From: Candidatus Rifleibacteriota bacterium | Lineage (GTDB): Bacteria > Muiribacteriota > Ozemobacteria > Ozemobacterales > Ozemobacteraceae | DNA length: 64,000 nt | Direction of reading: 5' to 3' | NCBI GenBank assembly: GCA_024710355.1 | Contig: JANJUX010000030.1 | Location: forward strand, 1 to 64,000 | Translations under genes and position numbers: made by a program | Shown: positions 1 through 8,227 of the stretch, one piece after another | How the letters are laid out: every line of letters begins with the position of its first letter | Position numbering within the stretch: position 1 is the first letter of the stretch | Notes under the pieces: generated by a model | Databases searched by the model: none | Seen by the model: the letters and a program-made list of their open reading frames with translations, nothing else | What the model was told of the DNA's origin: nothing

Positions 1-410
1 CAAAACTGAGCTTAAATCCCGCTGCATAAAGCAGCAAAAGCACTTCGCGCATTTAACTGTTGAAAAAACTATTTTCGAACAGTCGAGTGCTTACGCAAAA
101 ATCTGGTCATGTGGAAGTGCCACCACGTGAACACTTACAAAATTCGTAAATATAGTGAAATGATTGCATTTAAATTGCCCCCGTAAAAACTTCTTAAAAC
201 AATTATCGGAATAAGCTTATGGATCAGAGAATAAAAACAACTTAATTTCGTATTGTTTCTTATGACTTTTTTGGAGGCTTCTGGGGGCCAGTGGGAGGGA
301 TTGCGCCACATTTTATACAGTTCCTTGAAAACCGTTTGGCACACGGTTCCAATGTCCAGATGACACGGAGGCTGGCCCATCTAGGCGCGAAGAGCTTTGG
401 CAGAAAGATA
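1..410. other. left-edge stretch with no supported gene
   Basis: The first 290 bases are AT-rich and rich in stops. The only open frames here are a short minus-strand frame (135-380) without a ribosome binding site or recognisable protein character, and the start of a frame antisense to the methyltransferase. I see no tRNA, repeat or strong promoter. Confidence 0.5.
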
Positions 411-1004
411 TCAGTCGCGGCAGGCGATGAGGAAAACGTGTTTCTGGGGCCACTGATCGAGTTCGAGGTGGCGACAGGTCAGGCCCTGCTCTGCGATTAC
501 CGCCAGATTGGCGCTGATACCGATCGAGCTGTAATGAAAAGTGTCGTCATGCCAGCGGTCGGTGTGTTCGCCGACCGCGTCGCCGAAGGTATAGGCGAGC
601 ACGCCGCCAGGAGCCAGCAGTTGACAGAGTCTGGTTATGACCGGCTTCTGCTGGTTCAACGGCAGATGAAAAATGCTGTCCCAGGCAAGAATGAAATCGA
701 AAGTCTGAGAGGTTTGCCACTCGCAGATATCGGCCTGATGAAAAACCGCATCCGGGTGGTTCTGCCTTGCCAGTCGTATCATTTCGGCCGATACATCGAG
801 GCCGGTTACCGCAAACCCATTTTCATGCAGCAGACGAATAAAGCGACCACCGGCGCCGCAACCGACATCGAGGGCCTCGCCACCCGACCGGCGGAATTTC
901 AGAGCCCGGGAAATCTGCTGCACGCCATACTGCGAATCAACGTGCTGCTGATGCCACCAAACCGCGATCTTGTCGTATTTTTCGCCCAGTTTTTTTGGGT
1001 CCAT
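411..1004 (-). CDS. class I SAM-dependent methyltransferase
   Basis: About 197 residues with the Rossmann-type SAM-binding core. Motif I reads LDVGCGAGG, followed by an acidic loop ending in GLDVSAEM that would hold the SAM ribose, then an AWDS segment and LLAPGGVLAY as post-motif. These mark the Methyltransf_11/25 type. The substrate cannot be read from the sequence. The frame opens further upstream (to 1112), but the start at 1004 is preferred: an AAGGA box lies at proper distance before it, whereas the ATG pair at 1031/1028 has none. The upstream residues also do not look like family sequence. It stands alone, with no operon partner visible in the window. Confidence 0.85.
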   Translation of the reverse strand: MDPKKLGEKYDKIAVWWHQQHVDSQYGVQQISRALKFRRSGGEALDVGCGAGGRFIRLLHENGFAVTGLDVSAEMIRLARQNHPDAVFHQADICEWQTSQTFDFILAWDSIFHLPLNQQKPVITRLCQLLAPGGVLAYTFGDAVGEHTDRWHDDTFHYSSIGISANLAVIAEQGLTCRHLELDQWPQKHVFLIACRD

Positions 1005-1171
1005 GCCGCTTTTTTCCTTGAAAGCCATCATACAGCTATTTTTTGTCAGATTCCAGAAATAACATGCTTTCGAACCGCCAGGCCACAAATAACCGATTTG
1101 CCAATCGATCATTTATTCCTCATGTGCATGTATTAGAAGCCTATACCGGCAGAGATCAATGAAATTATTAC

Positions 1172-1189
1172 GATGACTTGTAAGTCGTC
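1172..1189. repeat. small inverted repeat
   Basis: GATGACTT and AAGTCGTC flank a 2-base centre, with one G-T mismatch. It lies between the divergent methyltransferase and the decayed kinase reading frame and could be an operator or a weak hairpin. It has no T-run. Function is unknown. Confidence 0.3.
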
Positions 1190-1277
1190 AGGCTGAATGC
1201 TAAGTTAATGAGCGACCGCAGATAAGCCTTCTTCAAGCAAAGAAGATACTTAAATCGAAACAGCCAGCCAGAGATCG

Positions 1278-1727
1278 ATGCAACCTCAACAAACCAGCAA
1301 GCGTTTTATTTTAAGCCTGATTTTAATTCTGGTTTCTTTTGTGTTGCTGGTCGGCATTGCATTCAACAGTCTCAGATTCCAGCAGAAAATGCTCAACCAG
1401 CAGAACCGTGACGAAAACTGGAGCCGCATCGATCAGGTCAGCAAAGAATATTTCAGGCAGCTCGAAACGTCGCCATTACCTGCCGAAGCAATTCCGCTGC
1501 CAATGAGCAAGCCTTCTTTGCCGGCTTTGTCCGCTCCAGACAGCGCCATCGCCCGTAACATCTTCATGAAAATTTCCATGGGCGCCGGTTCGAAGCAGGC
1601 CCTGCTCATTGAAGCAGAACTGAACTCTTCGCCCGACGAGCAGGATTTCTGGCGCTATCTGCAGATGAACGAATATGCTGCAACCGGCAACCATTTCGAA
1701 ATGCGCCGCTGCGCCTTTAGATTTTGA
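1278..1727 (+). pseudogene. N-terminal remnant of a membrane sensor kinase
   Basis: 149 residues. One membrane segment lies at about residues 10-29 and is followed by a charged helical stretch, as in the sensor part of a histidine kinase. There is no kinase core in this frame: it stops at 1725-1727, overlapping a TTG that opens the next frame, which carries the worn kinase and receiver pieces. I read the two as one broken sensor locus. The alternative is a small genuine membrane protein translationally coupled to the next frame through the TTGA overlap. No family match is recognised for the extracytoplasmic part. The ribosome binding site is weak. Confidence 0.45.
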
Positions 1728-2443
1728 ATTCAAATTTCGATTTTCTTCTCGATAACGGCCGAACTTTAAAAACCGAAGCAGCTCTGCAGGTCGCCCAGGC
1801 TTTTCTTGCCGAAAATAATCCGGAATCATGCCGGCAATGGCTTCTGAGACTGCGCACCTGCATTCTGCCAGACATGAAAGAAGGCGAAGCCGCCGTCATG
1901 ATCGGCGATGCCGGCGAGACTTTTCCCGTTTCACTGGTGGCAGGCGACCTCAACCTTCTCAACAATGGCCTGATATATCGACCAGATCGCGGTGGCAGCG
2001 GCACCGGGCTGTTTCTGGTGCGGCAGATCATGACCAGAATTCTCATTGTTGAAGACGAACAGATCATTCGCGAACTGCTCGGCGATAACCTCGAATTCGA
2101 AGGTTTCAGCACCACTCAAACCGCCAATTTGAGCGACGCTGAAACCTTTATGAAATCAGAAAAACCAGATATGGTGCTTCTCGATCTCAATCTTCCTGAT
2201 GGCAACGGTTCCGACAGGCTTAAGCAATGGCGGCAGAACGGTCTGGTGATACCGGTTATCATCTGCACTATCAGAGACCGTGAAATCGACATTATAAAAG
2301 CCCTCGACGCCGGCGCCGTCGACATAAAAAAAGAATATGCACCGACTCTCGACATCGCCCGTAACAAATGGGTGCTGCTGCCAATCTACGAGGGAAAAGA
2401 GTCGATGTTTCTCGAACTGCAGGTCAGCGCGCACGTTGAATAA
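1724..2443 (+). pseudogene. eroded histidine-kinase tail fused to a truncated response regulator
   Basis: 239 residues in one frame. The first part holds an N-box-like NLLNNGLIY, directly followed by a G2-box-like GGSGTGLFLVRQI. The G1 and F boxes that should lie between are missing. The frame then runs without a stop into MTRILIVEDEQ, the usual start of a receiver domain. The receiver has the acidic pair, the phospho-acceptor in VLLDLNLPDG and the ALDAGAVD segment. It then ends abruptly: the KPF switch lysine and any output domain are replaced by an unrelated tail of about 39 residues. This fits internal deletions in a kinase-regulator operon. Expression of a short receiver-like protein from ATG 2033 cannot be excluded. 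Confidence 0.6.
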
Positions 2444-2485
2444 AAAACAGTGATTGCGATCTGGTGCTGTGCCGATAATTAAATT

Positions 2486-2995
2486 ATGGGCTGGCTTTGG
2501 AACGACATACATGACATGTTCGACGAGGATGACGGCAGCTTTCCCGAAATCTGCATCTGCGGATTAACAGCAGCGGAAGTAATCGCCGGTTATCGTCTTA
2601 TCAGAGAAAAGGCCCGCTTCATGGTAGGCGGGCCGCGTTTTTTCAATCTCGAAGCAGGTCAGGAAATGGAAATCGATGCCGTCGAATGCGCCGCCACCCT
2701 CGTCTGCCGGCAAAAGGCCCACCCGTTTCACTTCATGGTGCGCGACCTTGCCTTCGGTTCCGGCAAGGTGCACGAGATCGGCGTTTTCATTCTCGATAAC
2801 GCCATCGCCATCGACTACGAGAAAGGGCGCATCTGGGGCGAACTGCAGATAGAAACGCTGCTGCTGCTGATCAATAAGTTAAAAGAAACTTCAGACAAGG
2901 CATTTATCAGACTCGAAGACGCCGTCAGCCCCAAAGACCGGGACCGCCTTGAAGCGGCCCTCAAGCGCCTTGCCAGCCCCCACCCCGACGACTGA
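2486..2995 (+). CDS. hypothetical protein, 169 aa
   Basis: A soluble acidic protein with no signal peptide or membrane segment. It has an apparent beta-rich middle (MVGGPRFFNLEAGQEMEID) and a helical C-terminus (ETLLLLINKLKETSDKAFIRL). I do not recognise the family. Codon use resembles its neighbours. The ribosome binding site is poor, so the exact start is uncertain. A strong bidirectional terminator follows 30 bases downstream, so the gene ends its transcription unit. Confidence 0.65.
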   Translation: MGWLWNDIHDMFDEDDGSFPEICICGLTAAEVIAGYRLIREKARFMVGGPRFFNLEAGQEMEIDAVECAATLVCRQKAHPFHFMVRDLAFGSGKVHEIGVFILDNAIAIDYEKGRIWGELQIETLLLLINKLKETSDKAFIRLEDAVSPKDRDRLEAALKRLASPHPDD

Positions 2996-3024
2996 CCGAC
3001 GACATGGTTTCATTTTCAGGTTAA

Positions 3025-3057
3025 AAAAGCGGTGCAACCAGGGGTTGCACCGCTTTT
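3025..3057. terminator. bidirectional rho-independent terminator
   Basis: A perfect 15-bp stem (3025-3039 with 3043-3057) has a 3-base loop and A/T-rich ends, giving a U-run on either strand. It separates the convergent genes ending at 2995 (+) and 3104 (-). Confidence 0.9.
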
Positions 3058-3103
3058 ACTTTTGTTCAGCACGGGCACCGGAATAACTGGCGTTTTTTTC
3101 AAC

Positions 3104-5593
3104 TCAGTTTTCGGCGGCCTCGGCGAGCGGGTTATCGGGGTTCAGAGGCTCGATTTCGTAGTCGAGCTTGAATTCTTTAAAGACCTTGGCGGCGAAATCG
3201 CTGTTTTCGGCCAGCGGTAATTTGACAGCAACCTTTTCGGCAGTCTCTGACCAGCTCTCAATCAGTGATTTCCAGGCGTCGAGTTCTTCATTGAGTTTTT
3301 TCAGCAGTTCAGAGGGGTGTGTCACATCTTTATCGAACCAGAGAAGACGATCGCGCGAGTCACTGTTGGAAGTGTTGGCGAAGCCGGTGTATTTCTCTAC
3401 GTCTTTTTCAAGCATCTGCAGCAGTTTGTCGGTTTCGTCGTAAGTTGAATAGACCTGGCCGAACCAGTCGCTGATGGTTCCGCCTTTAACGTCGAGGAAA
3501 GAACCGGTTTTCAGATAATCACGCACAGCCGTGGTCTTGAAGCTCTCGTCGAACTTCTGCAGTGCGGCGTTGCGATCTTTCAGATAGGCGTGCATCAAGG
3601 TCGCCATATCGAGCTGCTGCTTGACGGTGGTCAGCAGCACAACGGCTTCGGCGGCTTTTTGTGAGAGTGACAGGGGCTCATAAAGCAGAGACTTTTCAAC
3701 GTCTTTTCTGAAAGCCTCGACAATTGCCTTTGGCGTCTTTTCTTTCTTTGAATCGGCCCAGCGCCAGTTGAACAGGCGGCGACCTTCAGTAAACAACTTG
3801 TCATTTTTCTGATCGGGGTCAGCAGCGCAAGCGGCAGCGAGCTTCTCAAGATATTTGCGAATGCGTGCAGCCTGCGGCAGATCTTTGCTGTCGATCTTTT
3901 CGATGGCTTCATCCATGCCTTCGATAAACTTGTCAGCCTGTTCGGCAGCACCCTTAACCTGATCGCGCAGAAACGCCAGTTCTTTCTGGCCGACCTGCAT
4001 GGCATCGGCTGCCAGAGCTTCGCGCAGCAGCGCTTCGTTGAATTCAGGGGTATCTACTCCGATAAGAGGCGCGTAGTTGAACGGTGACTGCTCGATACGC
4101 AGCCCGACCGCATCATAAATGCCGCCACGCAGTTTATTGGCGGTGGTGTAATTGAGATACTTCTTGATCAACACGTAATCAGGGTTAAAGAAAACTTTCT
4201 GAATATTATACTGCTCGATGGTTTTGCGATATTCGGCAGATTTAATCGGGTCACCGATCCAGCCGGCCCAGGTAACCGGGTTAACGGCGCGGCCAACTTT
4301 ATCCCAGAAGCCGTTTTGACGCGATTCTTTTTCTGTCGGTTTCCATGACATGAAATCGGCTTTCAGCTGCCAGAGTTCTTTCAGGCGCTCCAGATCAAAA
4401 TCCGGCAGGGAAAAGCCCTTCTGGCTGTAGTAGCTCATCAGAACTCCCTGCTTTTCGAGGGCAACAAAAACGCGGCCGTTACGGGCTTCGGGTGAATTAC
4501 CGGCCACCGCTTCTTTAACCTTGAATTCCATGAAGCGGTTATGCACCATCTGCAGTGAAATGGCCTTTTCCTCGTTCTTGAGAATTTCGCGGTTGTCATA
4601 AAAAGAACGGAATTCCGGATCGTTCTCGTAAAGATACCAGTATGAATTCTTGTAGGCGTCTTTCCAGCGCTTGTTGTATTCACCGACCGCATCACCGATA
4701 AAGGTAAATATGCCCCAGACCAGGCCGGCAAAAAGAATTATCTGACCAATAAAGGGCGTGCAAAACAGTGCAACGAGCGAAGCAACACCAATGGCTGCAC
4801 CCACGTAGTGCTTGGCCAGAGAATAAGAAGTTCGACCCACCTGTCGGTCTTCAGATCTGGCAATGCCCCAGGCGTCAATGGCCAGACCGACTACCACCAG
4901 ACCGATACCGATGCTGCGGGCAATGCCCTGACCGTTGGTCAGTTCATCAGGAATCGTATCGTTGCCGGCTTTTTTCTGAACCCAGCGCCAGTAAGACTTG
5001 AAACCCTGGCCGGCGACTTCCGGGTTATTCCAGCAGGGGGGCGGAGCGGTGAATTCCATGAAATCAAGGAACTTGCTGCCTTGAACCGCTGACATGGTAG
5101 TGTCAGCCATGTTTGCCAGGTTGTTCAGGCGCATGAAGCCAATCATCAGATTAGCAGTTCTTGCAGAGAGTCTTGATCTGCCGACAAAGGCAAAACCCCG
5201 CATCGTAAAGCCAACAATGGCCCTGAACACTTCAGCGACGTCAGCCAGAATCGTGCTGTTTTCACGCAGCATTTTCATCGATTCATAAAAGCCGAAAACG
5301 TCGGTGGCCCCATCATCAGCCATCATCAGGCTGGCGTTGAGCATCGACATCCATTCGCCCCAGGCACGTGCTTCGGCCTCTTCACGGCTCTTGCCACGCA
5401 GGCGCATGATCTGTTCGAGGTAATCGGCCGGCGCAACCACCTTTTCGAGGCTGACCAGGCCATTTACCTCTTCGGTATTTATAGAAGGCTTCGGCAGTTC
5501 GGCAGCCCGAACCACCGGAATCAGCATCGGCTCGACAAGCAAAACAAAAGCAAGCACCCAGACAGCCAGGCGGTTAAACTTTTTTCGGCTCAT
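3104..5593 (-). CDS. large exported or inner-membrane protein of unknown function
   Basis: 829 residues. A signal peptide or anchor covers residues 1-30 and ends in VVRAAELP. Further hydrophobic segments lie at about 227-244 and 265-300. The rest is strongly helical and charged, especially residues 500-829, where coiled-coil-like stretches such as GAAEQADKFIEGMDEAIEKI appear. No enzyme motif is visible. A clear AAGGAG box precedes the ATG. It is the third gene of a minus-strand unit starting at 7926, 52 bases after its neighbour, and ends at the shared terminator at 3025-3057. Its partners are also unknown envelope proteins, so a joint role at the cell surface is likely. I cannot name the family. 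Confidence 0.8.
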   Translation of the reverse strand: MSRKKFNRLAVWVLAFVLLVEPMLIPVVRAAELPKPSINTEEVNGLVSLEKVVAPADYLEQIMRLRGKSREEAEARAWGEWMSMLNASLMMADDGATDVFGFYESMKMLRENSTILADVAEVFRAIVGFTMRGFAFVGRSRLSARTANLMIGFMRLNNLANMADTTMSAVQGSKFLDFMEFTAPPPCWNNPEVAGQGFKSYWRWVQKKAGNDTIPDELTNGQGIARSIGIGLVVVGLAIDAWGIARSEDRQVGRTSYSLAKHYVGAAIGVASLVALFCTPFIGQIILFAGLVWGIFTFIGDAVGEYNKRWKDAYKNSYWYLYENDPEFRSFYDNREILKNEEKAISLQMVHNRFMEFKVKEAVAGNSPEARNGRVFVALEKQGVLMSYYSQKGFSLPDFDLERLKELWQLKADFMSWKPTEKESRQNGFWDKVGRAVNPVTWAGWIGDPIKSAEYRKTIEQYNIQKVFFNPDYVLIKKYLNYTTANKLRGGIYDAVGLRIEQSPFNYAPLIGVDTPEFNEALLREALAADAMQVGQKELAFLRDQVKGAAEQADKFIEGMDEAIEKIDSKDLPQAARIRKYLEKLAAACAADPDQKNDKLFTEGRRLFNWRWADSKKEKTPKAIVEAFRKDVEKSLLYEPLSLSQKAAEAVVLLTTVKQQLDMATLMHAYLKDRNAALQKFDESFKTTAVRDYLKTGSFLDVKGGTISDWFGQVYSTYDETDKLLQMLEKDVEKYTGFANTSNSDSRDRLLWFDKDVTHPSELLKKLNEELDAWKSLIESWSETAEKVAVKLPLAENSDFAAKVFKEFKLDYEIEPLNPDNPLAEAAEN

Positions 5594-5645
5594 GGTTATT
5601 ACTCCTTGATTATCCTCTAATTCTAACCGCCAACTGGCCGTACCG

Positions 5646-6602
5646 CTACTCCCCTGTTGCTTCCAGCTTGTAATCGTAATTCCAGAGGTTCTTTATGTTA
5701 TCAAAAGCCATGACACCAAGATTTCTCGGAAACAGAACCATCAGACTCTGCCCATGCAGAGCAATTCGCGGGTGCGAAGTTTCAATAAACCTGAATGCCC
5801 TTTTGGCCCCAAGAAAACCGACGCCGGAAGCGGTCGAGTAAAAAAGCCCCAGACCGTGTTTATAGGCAAGATCGCGAACCTCTTCGGTCGGCTGGGCAGG
5901 CACAGCCGTGATCTTATTGTCGGCCAGAGTGTGCATGAGCACAGTTTTTCCAATGGCAATGAAGGTATTGTCGCCATCACCGGTAACTGCATTAATCGTG
6001 TCGCCGGTCTGAAAAATCTTTTTGTAGCCGCGCAATTCAGTCTGCCCCTGAGCCGAAGCCGCTTCCGGCCTGAGAACATAAATTGAACTGGTTTTGCTGC
6101 GGGCATCTTCCGCCACCAGATAAACACAGTTGCCGGCAGCACGATAAATGCGGCTGTAATAAGCCGGCAGATCGCAGATTGGCTGATAAACCATGAGAGG
6201 CAGGCCAGCAGCGTCGAATTCGACTTTCGCCGAGGGTGCGATAAAACCGAGAGTTCGCACCGTAGTCAGCAACAACTGGCCGTTATCGAGATGTACCAGT
6301 CCCTGGAATGGTTCTGATACGGCAGCTGCCACTTCACGCACCGGGTTAAGCAGCCTGCGGTTATCAATGCCGATCCATGGGTTACCAGACGCATCGACCG
6401 AGAATTTGATCTCGTTGAGCGTATGCTTCGGAATCGGCTTGTCCATGGTCGTCGGCGGCACAACCCAGTTATAACTTATACCACTGCCCGCCGGCAGAAC
6501 CACGGTTGAGTCAGACATCGGGTCGAACGCAGCGTTGCCTGAAACGGGCAGCCACAGGATAACTGCGAAAATCAGCAGAAAATAACGCATTTTACTTTCC
6601 AT
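5646..6602 (-). CDS. secreted protein, probable beta-propeller-like, unknown function
   Basis: 318 residues from the chosen start. The signal peptide (RYFLLIFAVILWLPVSGNA) is followed by short beta-type repeats with alternating hydrophobics and glycine turns, for example VYLVAEDARSKTSSIYVLRP and VTGDGDNTFIAIGKTVLMHT. These resemble a propeller or WD/PQQ-like fold. This is inference; no blade signature is complete. GGAGG sits 5 bases before ATG 6602. A second ATG at 6590, with GGAAAG in front, is also possible. Either start overlaps or abuts the stop of the upstream gene at 6592, indicating translational coupling. It is the middle gene of a three-gene unit. Confidence 0.75.
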   Translation of the reverse strand: MESKMRYFLLIFAVILWLPVSGNAAFDPMSDSTVVLPAGSGISYNWVVPPTTMDKPIPKHTLNEIKFSVDASGNPWIGIDNRRLLNPVREVAAAVSEPFQGLVHLDNGQLLLTTVRTLGFIAPSAKVEFDAAGLPLMVYQPICDLPAYYSRIYRAAGNCVYLVAEDARSKTSSIYVLRPEAASAQGQTELRGYKKIFQTGDTINAVTGDGDNTFIAIGKTVLMHTLADNKITAVPAQPTEEVRDLAYKHGLGLFYSTASGVGFLGAKRAFRFIETSHPRIALHGQSLMVLFPRNLGVMAFDNIKNLWNYDYKLEATGE

Positions 6603-7926
6603 CTGGGCCTCCGATAAATTCGAGAACCGTTTTCTGGCCGACATTCATTTCACTGCGAACCTTCTGCCAGAATTCCTGTGAGTTGAAGTCCTGACCCACA
6701 GCTCCCATCGCTTTTTTCATAAAATTGTCCATGGCTTTAAAGGCGACGTTCGAATACATACGCCCGCCTTCGACCGCAAACCCGGCCTGGGGCGAACCGA
6801 TCTTGCCAACCATGAAATCGAGAACTTCCTTGCCAGCCGCCGGCACATCACCCTTCTGAATCGCCGCGGTCACCTTGGCAAAGCCGAGCGCGTTATCAAA
6901 AATCTCCTGGCCGCCTTCGACAGCGTTTTCGGCAACTTCGCCGCCCATCTGTTCGGCGAGGGTCTGAAGTTTTTCTTTATTGTATTTTTTAATCAGGTCG
7001 ACCTCCGGGGCGCCGACGGCAGCCGAAATATCAGCCTTGAGGCGGGTCAACTGCTCGACCAGAGTGGTTGCAATCTGCGGATCGGCAAAATCGGCAACCG
7101 GTACACTGAGCTTGATGCGACTTCTTTCTTCGGCGCTGAGATTCTCATTGCCGATCGCCCGGTTGTAAAGAACTCTGCAGGCCTGCTGCAGCTGTGCAAG
7201 CACCTGCTTTTCCTGATCAGTAAGGCTGCCCTTTTTCAGCAGGGTAGCAATTCTGAACTGATTTTCAGCAAGAGCTTTTCCTTCCTGCCCAGCCGGCACA
7301 TCGACAGTGGGTGCTTTAAGACTTGGCGGAGTGCCGCGCGGCTGTCTGGGAGGCGGAACAAAGCCACGTGAGTGTTTGAACTCCTCTTTTTGTCGCCGCT
7401 TTTCTTCCCATTCGCGATCTTCCCGGTCTTCGCGTTCCCATCTTCTTTTCTGTGCCGCCGCTTTGCGCTTTCTTGCGCGCTCCTCGCGGGCTTTTTTACG
7501 CTCTTCCCGTCTTTTGGCCTCAAGCACCGGGTCACGCGGCGCCGGGCGAAAAAGATCCCAGATCGAGGGGCCGGTGTAAGTGCTGCCGCTATCAGAAGAT
7601 CCGGAATAACTGCTGCTCGAACTGCCAGAATAACTGCTGCTGCTGCCACTGTCGTAGCTGCTGTTATTATACGAAGAACTGCTGTCGCTGCTGGAAGAAT
7701 TATTGTATGAGCTGTTATCGGAACTGTTGTAATTATTGCTGTTGTCGTATCCCGAGTTGCTGCCGTCATCAACCGGCGTCGGATCTGGAACATTTGGCAC
7801 ATTTGGAACCGAACCACCCGCTGCATCGATCAGCTGACCAAAAGCATCGGCATGCAGCACTACCGGGACAGAACCGGTAAGCGAAGCAGCCAGCAAAAAT
7901 ACTGTCAAAGCCCTTTTCAATCGCAT
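6592..7926 (-). CDS. exported protein with Ser/Asn/Tyr low-complexity linker and charged helix
   Basis: 444 residues. The signal peptide (1-26) is followed by residues 55-118, built almost only of Ser, Asn, Tyr, Asp and Gly in short SSSYSGSS-like repeats. Residues 136-190 form an extremely charged KRE-rich helix. The C-terminal half (about 210-440) is an ordinary alpha-helical domain. The order suggests a flexible surface stalk followed by a globular part. No known family is recognised. A GGAG box precedes ATG 7926. It is the first gene of the minus-strand unit with the two genes below it. Short antisense frames over the repeat are artefacts of composition. Confidence 0.78.
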   Translation of the reverse strand: MRLKRALTVFLLAASLTGSVPVVLHADAFGQLIDAAGGSVPNVPNVPDPTPVDDGSNSGYDNSNNYNSSDNSSYNNSSSSDSSSSYNNSSYDSGSSSSYSGSSSSSYSGSSDSGSTYTGPSIWDLFRPAPRDPVLEAKRREERKKAREERARKRKAAAQKRRWEREDREDREWEEKRRQKEEFKHSRGFVPPPRQPRGTPPSLKAPTVDVPAGQEGKALAENQFRIATLLKKGSLTDQEKQVLAQLQQACRVLYNRAIGNENLSAEERSRIKLSVPVADFADPQIATTLVEQLTRLKADISAAVGAPEVDLIKKYNKEKLQTLAEQMGGEVAENAVEGGQEIFDNALGFAKVTAAIQKGDVPAAGKEVLDFMVGKIGSPQAGFAVEGGRMYSNVAFKAMDNFMKKAMGAVGQDFNSQEFWQKVRSEMNVGQKTVLEFIGGPDGK

Positions 7927-8227
7927 ATTTTACTCCTGAACAGAACCCCGGAAGGATAGCCTGGCCATATTGTTGTTCGCATCATGCACGAAGGCAATTG
8001 CAGGCATTATCTTTCTAAATACTCCCATTTGAGCCGTCTGTAAACAATTTTGACCGCCAGACAAGAGCCAGCTTCATGCTTTATCACATTTGAGGCAACG
8101 ACCAGGCAGTGCTGACACATCATTCAATCGCAAAACCTTACTCCATAAGCCGAATAAGAAGCAGCCCCCGCAGTCTCAGTGAGAAAATGCGGGGGCTGAC
8201 GCGCAGACAACGAAACTGAAGTGCAGT
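7927..8227. other. intergenic leader region
   Basis: About 300 bases between the first gene of the 3-8 kb minus-strand unit and the end of ettA. The promoter of the unit must lie here, but I see only poor matches to a sigma-70 site. Apart from the hairpin at 8162-8198, I see no structured element or coding frame. Confidence 0.4.
8162..8198 (-). terminator. hairpin downstream of ettA
   Basis: An 11-bp GC-rich stem (8162-8172 with 8188-8198) has a 15-base loop. The U-tract on the minus strand is poor, so it may be an inefficient or factor-assisted terminator. Confidence 0.6.

Noticed and set aside
135..380. 81-codon minus-strand frame at the left edge
   Set aside because: AT-rich, no ribosome binding site, no recognisable protein pattern.
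291..1136. 281-codon plus-strand frame
   Set aside because: It lies antisense to the methyltransferase, whose SAM motifs are unmistakable; no family character or ribosome binding site.
7236..7880. several overlapping frames opposite or beside the Ser/Asn/Tyr repeat
   Set aside because: They are by-products of the low-complexity codons; one translates to cysteine/asparagine runs with no signal or start site.
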